DNA from: Ensifer sp. IC4062
Lineage (GTDB): Bacteria; Pseudomonadota; Alphaproteobacteria; Rhizobiales; Rhizobiaceae
DNA length: 59,266 nt
Reading direction: 5' to 3'
NCBI RefSeq assembly: GCF_020193575.1
Contig: NZ_JADYVD010000047.1
Span: forward strand, 1-59,266
The position numbers and the translations under genes were made by a program. Below the pieces are notes generated by a model, which saw nothing but the letters and a program-made list of their open reading frames with translations, searched no databases and was not told where the DNA came from. Positions within the stretch are counted from its first letter, which is position 1; each line of letters opens with the position of its first letter. This document shows, piece by piece, positions 27,421 to 35,136 of the stretch.

Positions 27421-27435
27421 GCAAACGTCATGCCA
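27421..27435 (-). promoter_or_regulatory. Sigma-54 (-24/-12) promoter for the HAD/PRTase pair
   Basis: Read on the minus strand: TGGCATGACGTTTGC followed by T, matching TGGCAYG-N4-TTGCW with GG and GC exactly 10 bases apart. Transcription would start near 27409, about 230 bases ahead of the chosen HAD start. Confidence 0.7.
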
Positions 27436-27543
27436 ACCGCGCTCGGCGTCTCGGGAGTGTAGTGTTTGCAAAGGGTTCCCATGATTGGGATAGCTATGCC
27501 GCCAAATAAGGCTGCGTCGCTAACCACACAATTCGACAGTTGG

Positions 27544-27559
27544 TGTCGAATTTCGGACA
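27544..27559. promoter_or_regulatory. NifA-type upstream activator site TGT-N10-ACA
   Basis: TGTCGAATTTCGGACA, a perfect TGT-N10-ACA, centred about 140 bases upstream of the predicted sigma-54 start, within the usual range for NifA. It overlaps a perfect 9-base inverted repeat (AATTCGACA-N5-TGTCGAATT, 27530-27552), which may be a second regulator site. Confidence 0.6.
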
Positions 27560-27889
27560 TTCCCTCGGTACGGCCTGCAGAGCGCATGGAATAAGCTCGT
27601 CGTCAACCATGGAAGATCATCTCCATCGGCGGCCGGGGCTGGGCACATCGATTACGATCGGCGCTCGTGGATGTGAGCCACAACCGCCATCGGCAAGCAC
27701 CCAGCCGAAGTGCACGCTGCCGTGCGAAGCCGTTCCCGACAAAGCCACATGCAGGCCTTCGACTTGCCGGTCGGCGCGTAACTATCACGGAGCCGAAGCA
27801 CAGGCACTCAACAGGATGGTCTCGCCGCGCGCCAGACGTGCTTCTGTGGCGAATTGCGATCTCTGGTCAGCCAGGCGTTTGCGATGCGT

Positions 27890-28196
27890 TCGCGGGACTG
27901 TGAAGAATATTCCTGTGCGCATGCCCTGGAACGGTCGCGATCGGGAGTAGCGGCCATGTCTGGATATTCTTCGCTGAGCCCGTTCCGGCCCGGATCGCCA
28001 GGCAGTTTGGCTCTGCCCTGCTCACGGAAACATGGAGAGATGCCCCGAGATCGGCTTGGCATCCTATGATCGCTTCTTTCCAAATCAGGATACGATTCCT
28101 CTTGGGGGCTTCGGCAATCTGATCGCCTTGCCGCTTCAAAGAAAGGCCCGTGAGGTCGGCAACAGCGTTTTTGTCGACAAGGATCTGCGACCTTAA
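27890..28196 (+). pseudogene. Fragment of a TOTE-type archaeo-eukaryotic primase domain
   Basis: Three short frames follow each other: LERSRSG (about 27928), GHVWIFFAEPVPARIARQFG (from about 27956), then after a frameshift near 28045 EIGLASYDRFFPNQDTIPLG and GFGNLIALPLQ to GNSVFVDKDLR, ending at TAA 28194. This series is the signature of the primase (AEP) domain of TOTE conflict-system proteins. The helicase portion and the N-terminus are missing. The gene is dead but shows that a defence- or mobile-type gene once stood here. Confidence 0.65.
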
Positions 28197-28337
28197 AGCC
28201 CGCCTACGTCATCGCATGGTCATGCTGGAGACGCGCCCATTAGGCGGCCGCTCGACGAGCTCATCTCAAAACTAAAATGCAACTTTATGGTAGGACGGGT
28301 CTACGTGCGTAAGACGGACTAAACTGCCCGACAGCTC

Positions 28338-28367
28338 GTCGTCAGCTTGCCTGATTATCGTTCGCAG
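28338..28367 (+). promoter_or_regulatory. Candidate tts box upstream of nopT
   Basis: CGTCAGCTTG at 28339-28349 matches the first half of the tts box exactly; the second half (TCGAAAGCT) is poorly kept. It lies about 80 bases upstream of the nopT ATG. Position and the known TtsI control of nopT favour it, but the weak 3' half keeps confidence moderate. Confidence 0.4.
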
Positions 28368-28426
28368 CAGGGCCAAAGCAGCAGACTCACTACGAGAGAC
28401 TTACGCCGAAGGGATCGCGAATCACC

Positions 28427-29230
28427 ATGTATAATCGAATCGATGGTTCATCCACACACGTTACACAAGCTGACGAATCGAGTCAGCCGGTGGACGGTGA
28501 CAGATTTACAAAAACAGTTGCGGATCTTGCGCTGCTGCGCAACCTGCTGCATTGGGAGTTGCCCGACAAAATGGGAGCCTGCTTCAGCATGCCGCATACC
28601 TCGGATGCAAGTTTTGACAACTCAGACTCGTCCAGCGCCAGTACCCCCTCTCCCGGAAGGCCGAGTACCTCCCTGTTTGAATACAGGACGGCGGAATTGC
28701 TTGGGGCGAATGTGGACGGCATCTGCGTTGGGCTGACTACGGAGTGGCTCCTCAATCTCCACAACACAGAATCCCGAATGACTGCGCTCATGCCCGGATC
28801 GGACGGGCACGGCACAGCGGCTGAGTGGCAGAAGCAGTATGAGCAACTCAGGAGTTCATTGCGCAGGGAGGGGAGAGAACCTTCCAAGGCCAACAGTGAG
28901 GCAAGATACACCGTGTTTTGCGAAGCGGGTTTGGAACCGTCCAGGAAAGAGACGGTATACACATTCGACGAGCCTGAGAGCTTCTCGCGCATGCTGAGCA
29001 AAATCACCGTCGACGGATCGAAATATTTGCTCAGCTTGCGTTTCGCCGGAGCTGAAGGGCACACGGTTGCGACGTCGTCGTCGAATGGAAGCACCATGCT
29101 CTTCGATCCTAACCATGGAGAATTTACTGTTAAATCAGACCGGGTGAGGGGCTTGTTCCAAAGTCTCGCCAATCGTTACAGGAAACCCAACGGGCTGCAT
29201 TTGTTGACAGTCACCACACAAAAGATGTGA
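28427..29230 (+). CDS. nopT: NopT, type III effector cysteine protease (YopT/AvrPphB, C58)
   Basis: 267 residues. The catalytic triad is Cys100 (DGICVGLTTEW), His212 (AEGHTVATS) and Asp227 (LFDPNHGE). The three are spaced as in NGR234 NopT but shifted by seven residues. The autocleavage site DKM49/G50 is kept, and after cleavage the new N-terminus GACFS offers Gly50 for myristoylation and Cys52 for palmitoylation, although the second Cys of the usual GCC is Ala. In host cells NopT goes to the plasma membrane and cuts signalling proteins. It starts at the ATG at 28427; the Ser-rich N-terminus fits a secretion signal. The gene looks intact. Confidence 0.93.
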   Translation: MYNRIDGSSTHVTQADESSQPVDGDRFTKTVADLALLRNLLHWELPDKMGACFSMPHTSDASFDNSDSSSASTPSPGRPSTSLFEYRTAELLGANVDGICVGLTTEWLLNLHNTESRMTALMPGSDGHGTAAEWQKQYEQLRSSLRREGREPSKANSEARYTVFCEAGLEPSRKETVYTFDEPESFSRMLSKITVDGSKYLLSLRFAGAEGHTVATSSSNGSTMLFDPNHGEFTVKSDRVRGLFQSLANRYRKPNGLHLLTVTTQKM

Positions 29231-29652
29231 TCCCTGCGGACCGTTGGCGATTGACCCTTCTCTGAAGGCGCGTCCGCGCCCCGGTGCTTCATCAGCAGAA
29301 GGCAAAACAGAGTGTCGGTCTCAGGCGACGGGTTTGGGCGGATCGATGCATCGACGGTGTTGGGATCTGTGCTAGGTCGGGGCGCAGCTTCACGGCTCAG
29401 TGACGATGCATGCGCAGGACCGACCGCGTCGGGCAATGCGGCTCAAGCGATGTATCTCCTCTACGGCATTGCATTCGAGGCGCACCAGCAAAACAGCACG
29501 AGCGGCCGCAGTGCCTCGAATGCCGCTTCCGTCTCCTACTTCAGGATACGCCACCGGCTGGCGTCCGGAAGCGAATACTGTTCTGTCAGGCAAAGGGCAA
29601 TCTCGTGCAGGTGACAGGCAAAGTGCGCACCGATGACAAAGGAACGAACCAG

Positions 29653-30267
29653 GTTGATATCGTCATCGAAGGTTTTGGGGCCGCCTCGCTCCACGACCGC
29701 AGCGGACGGGAGGATTATGCCCTCCTGGAGCAGGGGGACAATCCGGTTCTGGCCGCGCGGAGAACTTTGCGGGATCCCCTGGTAGCCCATTATCATCTGC
29801 GCTTGGGCCCCGAGACCGTCGCGCTACGCGCATTCCAGCGCATGGTTTATGATCAGAACGGAAACGACACGCCGAGTTCCTGTTCCTGCCCCTGAATGAT
29901 GCCAGTGCTACGGATCCTAATCGCGGCGGCACTCATTGGGTGGCTGCTGCTCCTTGATCGCCGCGAGCGGGCCAGGTCAGTCGCCTATCACTACGACCCC
30001 AGGGCCCACCAACAGCGCCATGGCAGCAGACCTCGCAGGCTGGGCGCTCGACCGCACCCAGCCCGCCCAGCCCAGCAGCAGAACGGTTATGATTGCGGCG
30101 TGTTCGTGGTGGACGGCACGCGGGCGCTGGTTAGCATATTGGCGCAACGAGAGCTACCCGGGCACGAGCCGCTGCACCTCGACAACCTCGTCGCCAATCG
30201 GCCGGCGCTCCAGGCTCGGCTCAGGGCGGCAACCACAGCTGTGGAGGAGAGCCATTCAAATGCCTGA
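29653..30267 (+). pseudogene. C48 (SUMO) protease remnant of a nopD-like effector
   Basis: The catalytic region of a Ulp1/XopD/NopD peptidase can be followed in three frames: EDYALLEQGDNPVLAART-like residues to FQRMVYDQNGNDT (from about 29695), then FLFLPLNDASATDPN and GGTHW with the catalytic His (from about 29878), then LLLDRRERARSVAYHYD with the catalytic Asp, and QQQNGYDCGVFVVDGTRALV with the catalytic Cys (to 30267). Frameshifts at about 29870 and 29945 separate His from Asp and Cys. The usual long N-terminal repeat part is absent in front; nopT ends 420 bases upstream. Repeats of that kind lie at 24-25.4 kb. Confidence 0.75.
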
Positions 30268-31031
30268 AAGACGGATTTCACCACCGATTCTGTGGTCATC
30301 ACCCAGCGGTAGCAGGCCCTTGAGCGGCTATAAAAAGCGGCGCGCGGCCGTTGCATTGTAGAGCCTGCTTAAGCGAGTCGAGCAAGACATCCGCATCGTT
30401 GGCATCGGTATTGTTGTGTGTCTCGTTCGGCGACGGCTGGCTCGATGTGCGCAGGAAGGGCTGTTGCCTGCCCTACCGGGTGTTCGACGAGGACCAGCGG
30501 GAACCTATGCGCGGACGTTGCAGCAGCTCGCTGTCGTGATGCTTGGAGCATCTGGTCGACGAACCTGTTCATTTGGCAGGCCGGCGCAGCTCTTGATCCT
30601 GGCGCTGCGAATGGAAAGTTGCGACTGGACATCCAAAGCCGGAACCTGGGTGTCGAGGATTGCGTCGACCGGCGGCCCGTCCCGCACTGGCGCATGGGCT
30701 GCGGTCCGGCTTCACGCCCGAAATCCGCAGGCTAATCTCGGAAGCCCGCTGCCCGATCGGCAGTCGCTGCATAAATCAGTGACCCGGATGGCGAGTTCCT
30801 GCAACAACGCGGACCCAAGTCGGGGCTTGTTGCGCGGTCGCCGCTAGTTTCTGAAAGTCCGGCCCTCAATGGAAACACCGGGGCCCTCAAGCCGATGTGT
30901 TGGAATGCATTCGTTCGCACATTTCATGGTTTGGATAGGCCCCATAAAAAAAATGGATTTTCCGAATCTTGCCGGATGATGCATAGCGAAGCTCCCGACG
31001 CGTGCCTCGCCGACGCTACCTTCGTTAGGGC
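30268..31031. other. Unassigned, probably decayed DNA
   Basis: About 760 bases with overlapping frames in all directions and no clear gene. A stretch near 30420-30500 (FGDGWLDVRRKGCCLPYRVF) vaguely resembles the C-terminus of an ISNCY-type transposase, but this is too short to call. Nothing else recognised. Confidence 0.3.
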
Positions 31032-31280
31032 ATGACATACGACAATAGAGAAAGGCTGTCAGATGAAGAACGTCACATACCTCTTGGACCCGGAGTCTTT
31101 TGCACTGTTGAGATTGCCGACGGTGTCGGCCTCGCGCCGATCTTTGGTTTGCTCGGTTGCCGCCTAGTGCAAATGATCCGCTTTGACGACTCGCATGCGC
31201 TATTCTTAGATGAAGAAGGACTGCGCGATGGGACATGGACGGAAGGCATGATGAATATCTCAAGCACGGAAACCATTTGA
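31032..31280 (+). CDS. Small protein, possibly DUF3846-like
   Basis: 82 residues. The pattern IFGLLGCRLVQMIRF, HALFLDEEGL and a C-terminal amphipathic end recalls short DUF3846 proteins found on plasmids and phages, whose function is unknown. A weak TAGGG precedes the ATG. No signal peptide or membrane span. It stands alone between scarred regions, so it could also be a remnant. Confidence 0.45.
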   Translation: MTYDNRERLSDEERHIPLGPGVFCTVEIADGVGLAPIFGLLGCRLVQMIRFDDSHALFLDEEGLRDGTWTEGMMNISSTETI

Positions 31281-31508
31281 ACTCGTAAAGGACAGTCGAG
31301 GTTGCCCTAGCACCGGCGCAGGATCGGGACTCCCCCAATCCGCCGTGTCGCCGGCAAAACAGCGAATAGGCCCGTGGAACAGGAAGGTAAGGGCACTTGT
31401 CTGCCGCGCCTCCCAGACAATCGGAACCGAAAACACGGTCCACCGCTATTGCACGCCTCTTACTGCGCCATTTTGCAAATTTAACCCGAATTTTCGGAGG
31501 TATACCTC

Positions 31509-31784
31509 ATGAACCGTAGGACCGTGCTGATGCTCGCATGCACCGCAGCAGTCGCCACATGGCTCGTAGCCTCGCCGGACGTGCGGGCGGACCCCGTTGC
31601 GGATATATGTTACCTTTTTTGCCCATTGGAGCAGGATGACACCGTTGGCGCGTTTTGTTCATCTTTTTGCTCCTCATCTCCTTCCCTTCCGCTTCCAACG
31701 AACCCTCAGAGCGGAAGCGAGGTAGAGAGACAAAATCCGACTCGAACCACAGACGCTGCGAGCCGAACGTCAGAGAAGCCGTGA
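31509..31784 (+). CDS. Small secreted Cys-containing protein, family unknown
   Basis: 91 residues. A textbook signal peptide (MNRRTVLMLACTAAVATWLV, cleavage likely after ADVRA at about residue 27) is followed by a short segment with four cysteines in two CxxxC-like pairs (ICYLFC and FCSSFC) and a Pro/Ser/Thr-rich hydrophilic tail. GGAGG stands at ideal distance before the ATG at 31509. The mature protein of about 64 residues would be exported and could form two disulfides. I do not recognise a family. It is one of the few ORFs in this region with good translation signals. Confidence 0.6.
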   Translation: MNRRTVLMLACTAAVATWLVASPDVRADPVADICYLFCPLEQDDTVGAFCSSFCSSSPSLPLPTNPQSGSEVERQNPTRTTDAASRTSEKP

Positions 31785-32055
31785 CAGGAGTAGTGCAATT
31801 CAGGCCTTGGCGGATCGTCTGGGTCTCGAAGAAACGCTCTCCAGTTGCCGAGCCGCTGTCAAGGATCGGCAACGCGCTAGTTCAGTTTTCATCCATAAAC
31901 AACGAGCGATTGTTCCGGCGAGCGATGAATCTCGGTTTGCGCGGCAAGGACCGGCGATCTCAAGTATCCTGGATCATGCCACTGATTCCAAGTCCTGCCC
32001 CCGCCGGACCCTTCAATACGCAAAGAACGCATCGTACAACTTAGCAATCCGCGAC

Positions 32056-32229
32056 ATGCGCGAGCAGACGGGCGCGATAGAGACCCATCGTGCACGAGAC
32101 GTCCTGATCGATCTCCGGATATCGTCGGAGCGCGCTCGAGACCTTTCGGCGGAAGACGTCAGGGATGCCCTGGTGGACGCGGCCGATGTCATCAGGACAC
32201 TGAAAATCCTCTTGGGACGGCTTCCGTAA
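32056..32229 (+). CDS. Small hypothetical protein, first copy of a duplicated segment
   Basis: 57 residues from the ATG at 32056: a helical, charged protein with ARDVLIDLRISSERARDLSA and DAADVIRTLKILL. The last 46 codons recur at 33537-33676 with about 80 percent of residues kept and mostly silent-type changes, which suggests selection for protein. No good ribosome site is visible, and a TTG-started longer frame from 31807 is possible. Function unknown. Confidence 0.4.
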   Translation: MREQTGAIETHRARDVLIDLRISSERARDLSAEDVRDALVDAADVIRTLKILLGRLP

Positions 32230-32244
32230 CCGTGCCAATCCGAA

Positions 32245-32427
32245 GGCAAGGCCCTCGGCCGCCCCTCGACGCTCAGCGACAAACAGAAGCAGGACGTGCG
32301 CGACGATCTCGCGACGGGGATGAGTGTCTTAGCGATCGCACGGAAATTCGCGACCAGCCGACAGCACATCATGCGCGTACGAGCTGAAAGTTCATCTGGC
32401 AGGAGATTTCGACGTGACGCTGACTAA
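32245..32427 (+). pseudogene. C-terminal HTH of a serine recombinase (resolvase/invertase)
   Basis: GKALGRPSTLSDKQKQDVRDD and MSVLAIARKFATSRQHIMRVR are the hinge and the Hin-type helix-turn-helix at the C-terminus of serine resolvases. The catalytic domain is missing, so only the DNA-binding tail remains. The TAA is at 32425. Confidence 0.65.
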
Positions 32428-32799
32428 GCTTGAAAGGCAAGATGCGGTAGCATCGAGCGAAGGCAGCGATCTGGCTTTATGAAGCTGTTGCGGATCTTTA
32501 CACTTCGCCAGAACAAGGTCGACAAACTTAGTCGCTATGAGATAGGCCGCCTCCTCGACCGACTCGATCGATACCATCCGCGACGCCAGCGAGCAGATTG
32601 GCATTGCAGGGACTCCTCTTATGTTCGTTTGCAAGTCAGTCCGGCATGACTGTTCCTTTCCGTCTGATGACGAAAGGCAAACCTTCGGAGTTTCGCCGAT
32701 TTCGACCACGAAGGTGACCGCTGTCATAAACGCCACGCCCCGCATTGCTTGGTAGGTAGCCACGGGAGCCATAGACCAGGATGCCGCGGTGTCAGTCAC
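32392..32799 (-). CDS. Hypothetical ORF, doubtful
   Basis: 135 residues, or 111 from the inner ATG at 32727. No family recognised. A helical middle (SVEEAAYLIATKFVDLVLAK) looks protein-like, but there is no ribosome site at either start and its 3' end overlaps the resolvase scrap. It may be the tail of a real gene that has lost its front. Confidence 0.25.
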   Translation of the reverse strand: MTDTAASWSMAPVATYQAMRGVAFMTAVTFVVEIGETPKVCLSSSDGKEQSCRTDLQTNIRGVPAMPICSLASRMVSIESVEEAAYLIATKFVDLVLAKCKDPQQLHKARSLPSLDATASCLSSLVSVTSKSPAR

Positions 32800-33477
32800 A
32801 AGCTTTGTTCAGCCGATCCAGGCGCGCGGTTGCGTCTTCAATCGCCTGACAATATTCCACCAACAGAACGTGGTGAGCATGTGATCGAATGCTTGGCTCG
32901 CCAGCCAACGTGCATGCGCGCGCGTCCAGGGCTTGCGCCCCGGATAAATTCTGCCGTGACGCAGCAGAAAGGCCTGGAGCTGCTGGCGAACTTGCTTCTG
33001 CATTTTCTGGGCCGCATCGCGTGCGCGCACTGAGTCGCGCATTGCCTCGTGGCCTTCGTCCGGGACCCAGACAGGCGTCAATTCGCCAGCGCGATGCAGC
33101 CGTGCCAAGCTCATCGCATCCCGACGATTTGTCTTCACCCGGTCGCCGAGCCGCTTGGGCACAAGTGACGGTGCGACTACAGCGCATTGATGGCCCAATT
33201 CCACGATCTGTCGGCATAAACCGCAACCTGTAGGTCCGGCCTCGTAACAAAAGTGAAGAGTGCCTCCGCGTTTGGAAAGCTTGCGGATCATTGCCGCCAC
33301 CGAGGCGGGCTCTGAAGAGATGTCGCCCAAGAAGCGCACCTCGCCACCGCGCTCACTCCCCGCGACCGCGACAGAAATCTTCAGTTTCGAAACGTCTAGT
33401 CCGACGAAGATTTCGCTGTTTTCCTTCGTGGTTGCCCTCGCTAAGCTTGGGGCTCTGCTCTGGCCCATCCAGAGCAA
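32792..33477 (-). pseudogene. IS110-family transposase, truncated and frameshifted
   Basis: From about 33450 the minus strand encodes the DEDD domain of IS110 transposases: EIFVGLDVSKLKISVAVAG, LHFCYEAGPTGCGLCRQI, VAPSLVPKRLGDRVKTNRRD and LARLHRAGELTPVWVPDE. After WLASQAFDH the frame shifts (VLLVEYCQAIEDATARLDRL) and ends near 32792, before the C-terminal transposase_20 domain with its catalytic Ser. The copy is inactive. It sits between the two copies of a duplicated short segment. Confidence 0.85.
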
Positions 33478-33536
33478 TCTCCGCGCGCAGCATATTCCGG
33501 GGGCGAGCCACCTTCACGCCACGAACATACGGTCTA

Positions 33537-33676
33537 GTGCACGGGACGTTCTAGTCGATCTCCGGATATCGTCGGAGCGCGCTCGCGACCTCTCCGCGGA
33601 AGAGGTCAGGGAGACCCTCGTCGACGTGGCGGACGTTATCAGGACACTGAAGATCGCGTTGGACCGGAGCGACTGA
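33537..33676 (+). repeat. Second copy of the 140-base coding segment at 32090-32229
   Basis: This encodes ARDVLVDLRISSERARDLSA and DVADVIRTLKIAL, ending at TGA 33676. The duplicate lacks an in-frame ATG close upstream; the IS110 remnant begins 60 bases away. It is either a truncated gene or the tail of a longer one. Confidence 0.7.
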
Positions 33677-33750
33677 GCCGGCCGCAGCGCCTGCGCGCAT
33701 TGACGGCGCCTGTGGATGTGAACAAAATAAGAACATTGACGGAGGTTCTC

Positions 33751-33921
33751 ATGACTCATGCAGAAGAAGTAATTGAGCGCGCTCATTCGGTCGTTGCGGC
33801 TTTACGGGCAAAAAGAGAGCGCGAGGCAGAGCGGCGCAAGGAGGTGTTTGGGCGCATCGACGTCTCCAAACCGTCGCCCAAGCCAAATGGTAGCATTCAG
33901 CTGAGCCTGAAATTGCAATGA
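33751..33921 (+). CDS. Small helical hypothetical protein
   Basis: 56 residues. GGAGG lies five bases before the ATG at 33751, a strong start. The sequence is a charged helix (AEEVIERAHSVVAALRAKRE, then a basic stretch) with a tail ending in SIQLSLKLQ. An upstream TTG at 33700 would add 17 residues but lacks this ribosome site. No family known to me; size and charge would fit a small regulatory or antitoxin-like protein, but no partner is visible. Confidence 0.5.
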   Translation: MTHAEEVIERAHSVVAALRAKREREAERRKEVFGRIDVSKPSPKPNGSIQLSLKLQ

Positions 33922-34696
33922 GGTCACCACTAAGAAAGGCAGACCGCGCCGACCTGGATTGGGAGGTCGAGCAGCGCTCGCCTGGCACGATGAAGATCCG
34001 CGGGCAACGATCGTCACGCTGTTGCTCGACTGCAAGCATCTGCGCGAACAGCTTGCGCTTGCCGAGCAGTTCATCAGTCGAGGAATCTCGCGCGGATGGT
34101 CCCCGCAGTTTCAGCGGCCCGAGGACTGAGGCAGCCAAGTGCAGACATTTAGCTCGTGCCCTGGCCAGCTAGGGACGCCCGCATGGCACCACTCCGACGG
34201 GCTGGAACCGGGACGGATTGACCGGCCCGGCGCAGGAGCGCGTACGCCACGACACATAGAGGAGCGCAAGGCCGTTCGCGAGTGCATCGCGGGCCTTGGC
34301 GACAAAGGCGAGATCATCGTCGACTCGGACACGCCGAAGAAGAAGCCTTCGGTCGGCGGCAGGGTACGCTGCGGATCGCCGGTTCCAGGCGCTCGAGATC
34401 GTCGGCGGTCAAAGGCCACAAAAACGACGGTGCCGGTGCCAGCATGCTCCTCCTGGCACCGCCGCACCGACCTGCCCTGCTCCGAACCTCGTATAGGGAT
34501 GCGCGGCGGTAACGGCACGAGCCGAGCAATCGCGGCCGCAGTGTCTGCGTCAGTGATCAGCGGCACGATGATTAAGGAATGCCCGACGGATTCGAACCTC
34601 CTGCGTCCCTGCCTTGTATGCGCGGGGACACCTTACGCGCACATCATAATTCCGGTGAAATAGCTGGATCGAAAAAGTGCCTGCGCATCCCCGAAT
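33922..34696. other. Unassigned DNA with a tRNA-like T-arm scar
   Basis: About 775 bases without a trusted gene. Near 34570-34600 the minus strand reads GGAGGTTCGAATCC, a T-arm-like sequence, next to a stretch resembling an anticodon arm, but a full cloverleaf cannot be built. The remaining frames are short and unlike real proteins. Confidence 0.3.
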
Positions 34697-34851
34697 ACGA
34701 AAAAGCCTGCCGCGGGAGGAGGTGCGGCAGGCTTTCCCAAAAGAACCGAACAGCGACTGGGAGGAGGAATGCCGCTGTTCCCACAGACGTCCCTGGGAGG
34801 AGTGGGCCGTCTGAAATACGAAGCTCTGCGGGAGGAGACGCATTGCTTCGA
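34697..34851 (-). ncRNA. Small RNA with four hairpins carrying anti-Shine-Dalgarno loops
   Basis: Read on the minus strand, four stem-loops follow each other: stems GAAGC/GCTTC (34820-34849), CAGACG/CGTCTG (34784-34813), GAACAGCG/CGCTGTTC (34748-34780) and AAAGCCTGCCGC/GCGGCAGGCTTT (34702-34735). Each loop shows CTCCTCCC, complementary to the Shine-Dalgarno sequence. The last hairpin runs into TTTTT and is an intrinsic terminator. TATGAT at 34858-34863 could be the -10 box, giving a start near 34851. This is the design of the alphaproteobacterial ar14/suhB-type (cuckoo-like) RNAs, thought to bind ribosome sites of mRNAs with Hfq. An extra hairpin compared with the usual three is possible. Confidence 0.75.
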
Positions 34852-35136
34852 TAACTGATCATACACCGCCGCCGATCACTTCCTACGCATTTTGCTGCAA
34901 TGCAGCAATGCATCGCGCGCAGAGCTGAAAGGCTGCGGATCACCGGTATCGCCTTGCAGTGTTGCTGTTAGCGAGCGCCCGACGCGCGGGCGATACTTGC
35001 GGATGTCCGCGGGTCGAACGTAGGTCTGTTCACAACCGCCAATGCCTACGATTTCGATCATCTTCGCGCAGATCCTCCATGGCGATCTCACCTTGGATTG
35101 CTACATGCGAGAAGCCGAAGCGGACTGAACCGCCGG

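Larger units (their letters stand above)
27180..27889. other. Leader, promoter and unassigned DNA between HAD gene and primase remnant
   Basis: Apart from the sigma-54 and NifA-type sites, this 700-base stretch has short overlapping frames on both strands but no recognised product. The right half (from about 27600) may contain unrecognised 5' parts of the primase remnant. Confidence 0.35.

Noticed and set aside
30351..30539. Possible ISNCY-type transposase C-terminus
   Set aside because: The resemblance rests on about 20 residues in one frame and is too short to support a feature.
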